DNA of 64,000 nt, taken from Streptomyces sp. NBC_01304. GTDB taxonomy: Bacteria > Actinomycetota > Actinomycetes > Streptomycetales > Streptomycetaceae. The notes below the pieces were generated by a model. The model saw only the letters and a program-made list of their open reading frames with translations, was not told the origin of the DNA and ran no database searches. The translations under genes were made by a program, and so were the position numbers. Positions 43,720-52,155 of the stretch are shown here, piece by piece. The stretch spans positions 7,502,001 through 7,566,000 of the forward strand of contig NZ_CP109055.1 of the NCBI RefSeq assembly GCF_035975855.1, given 5' to 3'. Position 1 is the first letter of the stretch. Each line of letters opens with the position of its first letter.

Positions 43720-45455
43720 CATCCCCCCTGTTCTTGGCCCCAGATGACCACCGCGGCAACATCATCCAGGTTGACCGTGCCCTGGAATCCATGCGTGATG
43801 CCGGCTTTGATCTCACAGCTGCCATCGGCGAGCCCTTGGACAACTCCATCCAGGCGGAAGCCACTCTGATGCGTGTCATCCCGGTGTACGGCGCTCGCAA
43901 GAAGAGCATCGAGAAGCTCATCATCTCCGATAACGGCGTCGGTATCGATCCATCGATCATGCACAACGTGCTGTCCATCGGCTACAGCGCCCGATACAAC
44001 GAACGGGACGGCCTGGGACGCTTCGGCATGGGGCTGAAGCTCGCCGGCCTGAGCCTGGGCAAGCGCATCGACATCTACAGCAAGCGCGCCAACAGCCCCA
44101 CGATCCACCACAGCTACGTAGACCTCGAAGAGGTCCGCGAAGGTAAGCAGCAGTACATCAGCACTGACGAGGTCCAGAGCTGGCCTGAAGAGGCTGCCAG
44201 GCAGATGGTCGGCAGGGACAGCCGCCCACTCGCATCCGGCACAGTTGTGATCTTCAGCAAGATCGACCGACTCTCCACCGGCGGCACGTACGGCACGTCG
44301 CTGGAAGAGAAGATCTCTGACCTTCGCAAGTTCATCGCACGCGCATTCCGGACCTACATCGACACGGGGCGCACCATCGAACTCGAAGGCAAGGAGGTCA
44401 CGCTCCACGACCCCCTCTTCCAGCGAGACAACCCCCGCATCATCAGCAAGTACAAGTCGCAGAAGCTTGACCCTCGAGGCACGATCATCGAGGACGAAGA
44501 TATCGAGATCGACGGCCACAAGGTCCACGTAACAGTCGCCTTGGTCCCCGTGGAATTCCGGCCCTGGGCTGGAGCAGGCGGTGCGGTAGACCACCGGGGC
44601 GATGACATCCGGGACTTCCAGATCAACGCCGAGAACGCGGGCAAGATCAGCATTCTGCGCAACGGCCGCGAGATCTTCTACGACACCATCCCTCGGTTCC
44701 TTGACGCGACACGGAACGACAAGGCCATCCGGTATGTCGCCATTGAAGTGACGTTCCCTGCGGAGCTGGACGAGTACTTCCAGGTTCGCAACGTCAAGCG
44801 CGGAGCCGAGCCGGTAACCAAGCTTCGGAATCAACTGAAGGACTGGTTGAAGAGGCCCGTCCGCGTAGCCCGCAAGCAGATCCACGAGCACTGGATTGAG
44901 GTGGACACACGCAAGCGGCTCGAGAGTGGCCCTCACGACGCAAGCATGGCTACCGCGGCGCGGGCGAATCCAAGCCTTCCTCACGGGCTTGCCGGCCGGA
45001 CAGTCACTCCGGAACAAGAAGAGCAGATCGTCCTGGACGCCGCGGAGGACATGGGGCTCGACCCCGAGGTCGATGTAGCGAAGGTCGACGCACTACGCGA
45101 ACAGATCCGGACTAAGCCCATCACCCTCTTCGATGCGAGTTGGCCCGGCAAAGAGTTCATCGTGGTCCAACACCTCAACGGCAAGGCACTGGTCAAGTTC
45201 AACCTTCGGCATGCGTTCTTCAAAGAGGTCTACGTTCCCCTGAAGAAGCTCGCCGATCAAGGTACAGAAGGGATGACCCCCGAGGACATGCTCGACCTGG
45301 CTCGTCGCGCCGAGACTGCCATCGACCTGCTCTTCATGGGCTACGCACGCGCGGAATCCATGTCGCAGAACCCAGAAGAGGACTACAGCCAACTGCGCAC
45401 CCACTGGGGCATGTTCACCGAGGCGATGCTCAAGGAAGAACTTAAGGATCAGTGA
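43716..45455 (+). CDS. GHKL (Hsp90/MutL-like) ATPase
   Basis: A 579-residue protein with the Bergerat ATP-binding fold: the N box AIGEPLDNSIQAEA at ~35-48, G1 DNGVGID, and G2 GRFGMGLKLAGLSLG. A middle region with VEFRPWAGAGGAVDHRG and a C-terminal helical half (EQEEQIVLDAAEDMGL...) are not assigned. GHKL ATPases of the MutL/MORC type dimerise on ATP and act on DNA. Coupled by ATGA to the GIY-YIG nuclease, it is a plausible motor or switch for it. The gene ends at a strong hairpin terminator. Confidence 0.8.
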   Translation: MTSPLFLAPDDHRGNIIQVDRALESMRDAGFDLTAAIGEPLDNSIQAEATLMRVIPVYGARKKSIEKLIISDNGVGIDPSIMHNVLSIGYSARYNERDGLGRFGMGLKLAGLSLGKRIDIYSKRANSPTIHHSYVDLEEVREGKQQYISTDEVQSWPEEAARQMVGRDSRPLASGTVVIFSKIDRLSTGGTYGTSLEEKISDLRKFIARAFRTYIDTGRTIELEGKEVTLHDPLFQRDNPRIISKYKSQKLDPRGTIIEDEDIEIDGHKVHVTVALVPVEFRPWAGAGGAVDHRGDDIRDFQINAENAGKISILRNGREIFYDTIPRFLDATRNDKAIRYVAIEVTFPAELDEYFQVRNVKRGAEPVTKLRNQLKDWLKRPVRVARKQIHEHWIEVDTRKRLESGPHDASMATAARANPSLPHGLAGRTVTPEQEEQIVLDAAEDMGLDPEVDVAKVDALREQIRTKPITLFDASWPGKEFIVVQHLNGKALVKFNLRHAFFKEVYVPLKKLADQGTEGMTPEDMLDLARRAETAIDLLFMGYARAESMSQNPEEDYSQLRTHWGMFTEAMLKEELKDQ

Positions 45456-45461
45456 CTCCGT

Positions 45462-45492
45462 GGTGACGGACGGCCTGGCGCCATCCGTCACC
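45462..45492 (+). terminator. Terminator after the GHKL ATPase gene
   Basis: GGTGACGGA (45462-45470) and TCCGTCACC (45484-45492) form a perfect 9-bp outer stem, extended by an inner GGC/GCC pair across one mismatch. It lies 7 nt after the stop codon and separates the HTH/GIY-YIG/ATPase operon from the DGQHR gene at 45675. Confidence 0.72.
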
Positions 45493-45674
45493 GCTCTGGG
45501 GCGCGTCTACCTTGGCGTGTTCTGTGGCGGAGATCGTTTCATTTTCTGCATCAGGTCCCGGAGGCGCGGGGCGACCTGCAGGATGTCGTGGGAGGGCGCA
45601 GCAAGCATCGCGCCGTAAGCCGGCGCGACGGCCGCTGGCATCGCAACTGAAGCAGCGTAGGAAGGCAGTGAAGG

Positions 45675-47846
45675 ATGTTTGGCTCGGGCAATGGACTCAC
45701 GTTCCGCGACTACGTGCAGGGAACGTGGGGGAGCTTCGACACTCCGGCGGGGAGGGTCGACTACATCATGACGAAGGCGCGACTTGGTGGTGATGCCAAC
45801 ACCCCCGAGCGGCAACTCACCAAGAACCTGGCCCCTGTTCGAGAAGTCATGGATGCCGGCGATCTTGACTTCAATCAGCTCCTACAACGCGACCTCGATG
45901 ACCACCGCGTAGCCGTCAATCTGATCCCCTACCTGCTCAAACCCCAGACCACAGGGCCCGCGTTCTTCCCGCCGATCGTGGCCGTGGTGCTTCCCTTCCA
46001 CAACAAGCGCCCCACAGCGTTTCCCATGCTGGGGGAGGTGACGTCCATAAGCGCCGATGACGCCAACTGGCAGGAGCAACGTGCGGGAACTGCGTTCCAG
46101 GTCCACCGTCTCCTCGGCTCCGATGGACAACCGCACGGGGCAAATGTGGGCAAGCTGTGGTGGAACCGTGCCGAGTCAAGTCTCGTTGTTCTTGACGGGC
46201 AGCACCGTGCCATGGCACTTCTTGCGATCGAGCGCACCCTGACCAACTCGTGGCAGGACACCTCCGCGGTCAAGTACCGCTCCTTCTACGAACATCAGGT
46301 ACGGCGCGTGCTGGAGCAACACGGGGCTGGCGAACCTGACCTGTCGAAGGTCGAAGTACCGGTCACTGTTTGCTGGTTCCCGGATCAAACCGGGGCCGGT
46401 TCCCGGCCCCACGAAGCTGCGCGGAAGCTATTCGTTGATGTCAACAAGGAGGCGCGCCCGCCGAGCGAGTCCCGCATCATCCTGCTCTCGGACGCTGAAC
46501 TCTCCAACGTCCTCACACGAAGCATGCTCAGCGAGCTGCGCAGCCGTAACGATGCCTCCTACGTTCCGCTGTACGCGGTGGAGTACGACAACCCGGAAGT
46601 CAACAGCCACCGCCCGGCACGATGGTCGGTGCTCACCAACATCAACCTGCTCAAGATGGCCGTAAATCGCTGCATCTTCGGGCCGTCGAAGTACCTCACC
46701 AACGTCGCGCAGGGGATCTCGGGCAAGGAGAGCGAGCAACAGCGCGATGACTTCATGCGCAGTCAGCTTGAGGTGGACACCCTTCTCGAGAGGTACTTCG
46801 AAGACGGAGGCATCCCCTTCGACCGGGACTCTCTCGGAGACAAGCAGTTCCCCCTCGGCAAGATGGAAGCGATCAGCGCGAGGTTCAAGGAGACGTGGGG
46901 CAGGGCGATCCTGACGCTGTTGTCGAGGACCACCCCGTATGCGGCACACGCCAGCGCGCTGACCAAGCTGAAAGATGACTGGCATGTCGCCGATACGTTT
47001 GCGGCTCTGGCTCACGATGCACTCTTCGGCGGGGTGGGCGTGTTCTGGACCCTGCGTGACAGCTACGACCACTACATGGAGCACAGGGACAACGCGGATC
47101 GCCGGCTGCCCAAGTCGGACGTCATCCGCGCCTGGGAAGCACTCAAAGGCAAAGAGGAGGACTTCGACCAGTACCGTGCGCAAGAGTATCTGCGGTCGAC
47201 CCGTCCCGAGCGCGTCAAGCGTTGCAAAGATGCGTACGGAGTCCTCAACACTCACGCCTGCCAGCTCGGCCTCGTCATGACGATGGGCTCACTCTGGGAA
47301 GTGCGAAAGACGCAACCCGGCGGTGTCGAACTCAAGGATCTCCCGGCATTCGCGGAAGCCCTTGTCGAGGCATGGAACGCCTTCTTCCAGATCGAGCACA
47401 GCCGGACTCGTGACCGAAAGGTCGCTTTCAACAAGACTGGCATCTCGAACCCGATCAACCAGATCGGGAGCATGGAGTCCGCCCAAGCGGTCTACTTCCG
47501 CTACTTCTGGCTGCAGGCACTGGCGGTCCCCACAGCATGGCCCCACGTGGCCCAGTGGCTGCCGGACCGCGAAGAGTTCGACATTAAGCTCGGCGAAGCC
47601 CGGCGCATGTACCTGGACTTGTGCATCAAGCAGCAGCTGAAGGCCCTCAAGACGAACCAGCCCACCGCGCAGGAGAGCGATCTCCGACCTGTAGCCGAGA
47701 AGCAAGCGAACACCGCGCTCAAGAAGGCCCTCAAGGACTGGTTCGAGGTGTCGGAGGACGACTTCGAAGCGTGGCTGAGCGAGCCGATCCGCCGCAGCAA
47801 GCAGGGGGAACTCGACCTGGACGATGCTGGTAGGGAAGCGGAGTAG
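45675..47846 (+). CDS. Large DGQHR-domain protein
   Basis: A 723-residue protein with DGQHRAMALLAIE at ~174 onwards, the same signature as DndB but in a protein twice as long. FVDVNKEARPPSESR after it fits the family's second conserved block. The C-terminal 400 residues are helical, with Lys/Glu-rich ends, and are unassigned. The ATG at 45675 follows GAAGG. It may sense or bind modified DNA, or regulate the nearby nucleases, by analogy with DndB. It has no obvious nuclease motif. It could belong functionally with the GHKL ATPase, 220 nt upstream. Confidence 0.65.
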   Translation: MFGSGNGLTFRDYVQGTWGSFDTPAGRVDYIMTKARLGGDANTPERQLTKNLAPVREVMDAGDLDFNQLLQRDLDDHRVAVNLIPYLLKPQTTGPAFFPPIVAVVLPFHNKRPTAFPMLGEVTSISADDANWQEQRAGTAFQVHRLLGSDGQPHGANVGKLWWNRAESSLVVLDGQHRAMALLAIERTLTNSWQDTSAVKYRSFYEHQVRRVLEQHGAGEPDLSKVEVPVTVCWFPDQTGAGSRPHEAARKLFVDVNKEARPPSESRIILLSDAELSNVLTRSMLSELRSRNDASYVPLYAVEYDNPEVNSHRPARWSVLTNINLLKMAVNRCIFGPSKYLTNVAQGISGKESEQQRDDFMRSQLEVDTLLERYFEDGGIPFDRDSLGDKQFPLGKMEAISARFKETWGRAILTLLSRTTPYAAHASALTKLKDDWHVADTFAALAHDALFGGVGVFWTLRDSYDHYMEHRDNADRRLPKSDVIRAWEALKGKEEDFDQYRAQEYLRSTRPERVKRCKDAYGVLNTHACQLGLVMTMGSLWEVRKTQPGGVELKDLPAFAEALVEAWNAFFQIEHSRTRDRKVAFNKTGISNPINQIGSMESAQAVYFRYFWLQALAVPTAWPHVAQWLPDREEFDIKLGEARRMYLDLCIKQQLKALKTNQPTAQESDLRPVAEKQANTALKKALKDWFEVSEDDFEAWLSEPIRRSKQGELDLDDAGREAE

Positions 47847-48008
47847 CCGGAGCACGCCCGAGACGGCAGGTCCGAAGCGGCACGTCGGCCAGGTTCGGCC
47901 ATTCCGCGTGCCGCAGCTGCCCAGCCCGCAGGTCCGTCCATCGGCGGGCCTTACATACCCCCCTCACCGTGACGTCCGAGTCTCGTGAGGTGAAAGACCA
48001 CCTTTGGT

Positions 48009-48043
48009 GTCGAGTACGCGGCCCCGCGCGTCATGTACTCGAC
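48009..48043. promoter_or_regulatory. Inverted repeat upstream of the Mrr-type gene
   Basis: GTCGAGTAC (48009-48017) and GTACTCGAC (48035-48043) are perfect 9-bp inverted arms separated by 17 nt, ending 29 nt before the ATG at 48073. The wide spacing suits an operator bound by a dimer more than a terminator, though a hairpin is also possible. Confidence 0.5.
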
Positions 48044-48072
48044 CCGCCACCTCAGTACCGGGGAGAGAAGCA

Positions 48073-49335
48073 ATGGCCGAGCCCGCACGGTTCATCGAAA
48101 CACTTGCCGACCGCGTTGAACACGTGTTGAGGAAACGCCAACTTGGCCCGCTCTCAGTGAAAGAGCTCATTACGGAACTCGGTCCGGAGACAGACACCTC
48201 CGCCACGACCCTGGCAGCAGAACATCAATTGGTTCAGGCCCTCCGAGAAGACGAGCTCAGGCGCGCGGCGCGCGGCAAGCGCCCCCGTTTCGGTATCACC
48301 GACGGGGAATCGGTGCGTCTTCGTCCACCGGGCAACCCGGCAGAAGCCGCGGTAGAAGAGTGGAACGAGAGGGTCAAGCTGGACCTCCTTGAGCAGCTCA
48401 GGGAGTGCGACCCGATCGTGTTCGAACACATCGTGGCGCAGCTACTCATCGCGATCGGATACGAAGAGGTCCGTGTCACCAAGCGATCGAACGACGGCGG
48501 CGTCGATGTGCACGCCATCCTGTCTGCCCGCGGCGTGACGCGTGTCCCCACTGCGTTGCAGGTGAAGCGGTGGCGGAAGCCTGTGGGGCGGCCGGACGTA
48601 CAACAACTGCGCGGCTCCCTCAAATCCACCCAGCAAGGCGTCATAGTCACGACCAGCAGCTTCTCGAGACCTGCCCTTGAGGATGCAGCCCGCCAGGACG
48701 GTAGCCCAGTCCATCTGATTGACGGACAAATGCTCGCAGACTTGATGGTCGAACACGGTCTGGGGGTCCAGACAGCTCGAGTTGCGTTCTTCTCCCTGGA
48801 CGAGCAACGCCTGACGGGCGGTTCACCTGCGGCCGCGGCTAGGGCAACCGCTGAAGGTGACCAGGTATCGCCTGGACTTCGGCAAGGGAGCCAGATGTAC
48901 TTCCTAGCCCAACTGCCAGGAGGCCGAAACGCCGACTACCTGTCCACACTGGCGATCATGGCTCAGCTGGCGGAGGAGCAGCCGACGCTAGACGAATACA
49001 TCGCAGTATTCCAAGAGCACTTCCCAAACATCTCGCGGGTGGATGAAGCACGACGCCGGATGCGAGTCCTCCTCTCCCTGGGCCTGGCCGAGGTCGAGAG
49101 CAATCACGTCACACTCACCTTCCTTGGACGACGCTTCCTCGACGACAGAGATCCGCGACTGCTGCGCGAAGCCTTCTTGGCCCGGATCGCGGGGGCGGCC
49201 GAGGTGCGGGCGCTCGTCGCAGACGCTGCCGACGACCGAGCAAGAAGGCAGCGAGTCCTTGATGATCCGCCCGCCGGGCTCAGCTCAACCCAAGCCGCAC
49301 TGGTGCTCAGGTGGCTCACTCAACTCGGCTTGTGA
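48073..49335 (+). CDS. Mrr-type restriction endonuclease
   Basis: A 420-residue protein from ATG 48073, preceded by GGGGAGAG. Residues ~1-100 look like a winged helix (VLRKRQLGPLSVKELITELG). The central Mrr catalytic fold is clear: FEHIVAQLLIAIGYEEV, NDGGVDVHAIL with the catalytic Asp, ALQVKRW with the QxK pair, and DVQQLRGSL, then GVIVTTSSFS. The C-terminal region (~280-420) is helical and unassigned. Mrr enzymes typically cut modified DNA. In a phosphorothioating host this could be a partner or a separate defence. It stands alone between two DGQHR genes. Confidence 0.82.
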   Translation: MAEPARFIETLADRVEHVLRKRQLGPLSVKELITELGPETDTSATTLAAEHQLVQALREDELRRAARGKRPRFGITDGESVRLRPPGNPAEAAVEEWNERVKLDLLEQLRECDPIVFEHIVAQLLIAIGYEEVRVTKRSNDGGVDVHAILSARGVTRVPTALQVKRWRKPVGRPDVQQLRGSLKSTQQGVIVTTSSFSRPALEDAARQDGSPVHLIDGQMLADLMVEHGLGVQTARVAFFSLDEQRLTGGSPAAAARATAEGDQVSPGLRQGSQMYFLAQLPGGRNADYLSTLAIMAQLAEEQPTLDEYIAVFQEHFPNISRVDEARRRMRVLLSLGLAEVESNHVTLTFLGRRFLDDRDPRLLREAFLARIAGAAEVRALVADAADDRARRQRVLDDPPAGLSSTQAALVLRWLTQLGL

Positions 49336-49489
49336 AGCGCGCCGGCGCGGATGTCAGGCACGGCTGATCCGAGGCGGCAGGGGCGTATTGGCGGCCATAT
49401 GAGTAGTTCGAGGCAAAACGAGCAGGATGGTGAAACTGCTAGCATCGGACCTGTTTGAATCACGGTCGGAGCACGGGTAGGGGGAATAG

Positions 49490-51184
49490 GTGAGCGAGAT
49501 AACTCGCACCTATCAGGCGTTTCGTACACTACAGACCTCTGAGAGTAAGCCGTTGGTGCTGTTCGCTGCCCCGGCTGTAGACATTGACGAATGGGTAGGG
49601 GTCCCCCAGCGCCGCAGACTCGGAGATGAAGAGACTTCCGGATTCCAGCGTGAAGAAGACCCGCGTCGGATTCGAGAACTGACCAGGTTCTTCGGTGACC
49701 GGCATAATGTTGCGCAGAATCCACTCCTTGCCGCGCTCCAAGACTCTAAGAGAATTGTGTTCGAAGAGCTTGAGCCAGGCTCTCCGTTTGGCGAGTTGAG
49801 GATTACCTACGAGGACTACTCGAAGGTGTCCATGTTGAAACTCCTAAAGCGGCTTGTTGTTCGCCTTGAAGAGCGAGTTGACTCGCTTAACGATAGCGTC
49901 GTGGATCAGACTCGGGTGGCCAGACTGCTCGAACTGGAGAGTCAGCGCATCGATGCGGAGAACGGCGATGAGGGCGAAGAGCTAAACGGAGATGTCACAA
50001 ATGAATACACTGGTGGCGATGATGGCGATGACGCCGCCACAGTGTTGCTTGCCGAAGAGACGCGCATCGTAGAATTCTATACCGAGCTCAAGGGGAGAAT
50101 TAAGGTATTGGAGCATTTGGGCATCGAAGATGCCGATGCCGTCCAGGGATTCACGAAGAGCGCCCTGCTGGGATACCTGAAGCCTGTGGTGCTTGTTGAC
50201 GGGCAGCACAGGCTGCGCGGGGCCGTTATGTCGGCGCGTTCCTTGTCGAAGACCGCTCAGGGAGAGGACAACATTCTCAACGCAGTTGAGGATGGCTTGG
50301 ATCCGGCCGAGGCCGAGCGGCAGGTAATCCGTGAGTTGTCGCGGAAGCTGCCAGTCTCACTCCTCATGGATGAGAGTCCGAGCGAGCACGTGTTTCAATT
50401 TGTTGTCGTGAACCAGAAGGCGATTCCCATGGGGAAGGCGCTGCTTGGGACCATTGTCTCGACCAGCCTCAGTCGCGACGAGCTTCAACAGGTTGCTAAG
50501 CGTCTTCAAGGTGCGGGCATCGAGCTAGAGGACTCCCAAGCTGTCGCCTACTTGACGAGGGACGAAGCGAGTCCGTTCCGGAACGTTGTTCAGACTGGAA
50601 TGGGCGGCGATCGCCCCGACCTGCTCAAGTGGAGTGTCCTTCAAGGGCTTGTGTCGATTTTCCGGAAGTTGCAGGGAGGCCGGCCTTACCATGCGAAGGT
50701 TGACTACGCGAAGGCATGGAGGGAGAACTACTTCCCTGAATGCGGCCTGGTGTCCGGAGATTCGGAATCGGAACGCCTTGAAGACTGGTCGCGTCCTGAC
50801 GGCCCATGGCGGGAAGTGTTCATTCGCTTCTATTCCAAGATCCGCGACTACTTTGGGGATCCCGTCGACGTTGATACGTTCAACGGATGGGGTAGCACAT
50901 CCGAGAGTAATCTGTTCAATAAGATTTCATTGACCATTCTGGCGTGCGACTACTTCGACTTCATCTATACGCAGGGTGAACCGCTTGCGAGTCTTGAAGA
51001 TTTTGAAGCTTCGCTCGACAAATGGTTGATGGGTGGGCGAGTGAATGCATCATACTTCAATAGGGATTGGAAGCTGGAAGGGGCGAAGAAGGATCAGTTG
51101 ATAGTGAAGCAGCTGTGGTCGCAGAACTGGCATGAATATCGAAAAGTCCCGTCGAATGTCCTGCCTAGGAAATTTAAGCCCTAG
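49490..51184 (+). CDS. DGQHR-domain protein (low-GC)
   Basis: A 564-residue protein from GTG 49490 after GGGGGA. The signature VVLVDGQHRLRGAVMSARS falls near residue 237. FVVVNQKAIPMGKALLGT about 60 residues later is the second conserved block. The acidic segment TGGDDGDDAATVLL lies before it. Codon third positions are visibly richer in A/T than in the other island genes, indicating separate acquisition. It is followed after 6 nt by the HNH gene, so the two form an operon. No catalytic motif is evident; a DNA-sensing or regulatory role like DndB is inferred. Confidence 0.65.
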   Translation: MSEITRTYQAFRTLQTSESKPLVLFAAPAVDIDEWVGVPQRRRLGDEETSGFQREEDPRRIRELTRFFGDRHNVAQNPLLAALQDSKRIVFEELEPGSPFGELRITYEDYSKVSMLKLLKRLVVRLEERVDSLNDSVVDQTRVARLLELESQRIDAENGDEGEELNGDVTNEYTGGDDGDDAATVLLAEETRIVEFYTELKGRIKVLEHLGIEDADAVQGFTKSALLGYLKPVVLVDGQHRLRGAVMSARSLSKTAQGEDNILNAVEDGLDPAEAERQVIRELSRKLPVSLLMDESPSEHVFQFVVVNQKAIPMGKALLGTIVSTSLSRDELQQVAKRLQGAGIELEDSQAVAYLTRDEASPFRNVVQTGMGGDRPDLLKWSVLQGLVSIFRKLQGGRPYHAKVDYAKAWRENYFPECGLVSGDSESERLEDWSRPDGPWREVFIRFYSKIRDYFGDPVDVDTFNGWGSTSESNLFNKISLTILACDYFDFIYTQGEPLASLEDFEASLDKWLMGGRVNASYFNRDWKLEGAKKDQLIVKQLWSQNWHEYRKVPSNVLPRKFKP

Positions 51185-51190
51185 CGCGAT

Positions 51191-52138
51191 ATGGATACTC
51201 GGGGAATTAAAAACTTCTACGGTGCGCTCGGTGAGGCGCTGCCGAATCGGTGGTCAGAAGATGGCGTGCGAAAGATTTCCCATCTGGCCACCCCCGAGGG
51301 TCTGCTAGGAAAGAATGAATGGATTCTCCGAGCCGACTACTCTATGACTGTAGGGCGCTGGTTCATCGAGGGACTTGTCGACCTCGGGAGGTATGCGCGC
51401 AATAGCGAGAACATTGGGCATCTATTTAAAGAGATGTCTGCCTGTCTGAGGGAGCTCGACCCAAGCGCGCCACAGGACGAAGTCAAGGCGACTGCACGTC
51501 AGCTTGCGTCGTTTGCATGGAGGGAAGTCGAAGCCAGGCGGGCGGCGGGGCGGCCAAATATTGATCGTGCGCTTAAGAATGCTGTCTGGTTCCGAGATGA
51601 GCCTATGCAGCGTTGCTATCTGTGCGGGTATAGATTCTCGACGCATGCGAAGGATCGATTTCTGGGGAGATCTGCTATTCCTTTGAAGACCCACAACCTG
51701 GTCGACTTCACTCGCCCAAGAGGGGTAAAGCCGAGACATCTGGGTGTGGAGCTGGATCATGTAATCCCTGTCGCTGAAGGTGGCAGAACGGATGAAGATA
51801 ATCTCAAGCTGGCGTGTGGCTGGTGCAACATTGTCAAGAGCAGTCTGTGGAGTGTCTACGACGCTAAGGCTTGGTCAGCGGGAGTGATAGATCACCCGTC
51901 TCTCGGCCTCACTTCAGTGCCCCAACCACTCTGGATGCTCCGCATAGTGGCAACGCGCGCGCGATGCGAGTCGGCCGGGGGGTGTAGTGCACGTCTGACC
52001 ACAAACGAACTCTTCGTTGCTCCTCGCAACCTCAAAGGAGCGTTGACGCCAACCAATCTCATGGTCGTCTGTCGGCAGCACGACCCCTGGGCGGCGCACC
52101 GCCTCATCAGCCCCACCTTGCTAGCGAGGAGGAGGTAG
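51191..52138 (+). CDS. HNH endonuclease
   Basis: A 315-residue protein with a zinc-bound HNH site. CYLCGYRF gives the first Cys pair, LGVELDHVIPVAEGG the catalytic His, and TDEDNLKLACGWCN the Asn and second Cys pair. A later segment with CESAGGC and VVCRQHD may form another zinc site. It shares the low-GC character of the DGQHR gene upstream. Its stop is only 17 nt from the convergent large-terminase stop, marking the island's right edge. A PT-related nuclease is possible but not shown. Confidence 0.8.
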   Translation: MDTRGIKNFYGALGEALPNRWSEDGVRKISHLATPEGLLGKNEWILRADYSMTVGRWFIEGLVDLGRYARNSENIGHLFKEMSACLRELDPSAPQDEVKATARQLASFAWREVEARRAAGRPNIDRALKNAVWFRDEPMQRCYLCGYRFSTHAKDRFLGRSAIPLKTHNLVDFTRPRGVKPRHLGVELDHVIPVAEGGRTDEDNLKLACGWCNIVKSSLWSVYDAKAWSAGVIDHPSLGLTSVPQPLWMLRIVATRARCESAGGCSARLTTNELFVAPRNLKGALTPTNLMVVCRQHDPWAAHRLISPTLLARRR

Positions 52139-52155
52139 CGGCGTGCTCTGCCGGG

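Noticed and set aside
43494..45017. 507-codon minus-strand frame opposite the GHKL ATPase gene
   Set aside because: Antisense shadow; the plus frame has the N, G1 and G2 ATPase motifs and ATGA coupling.
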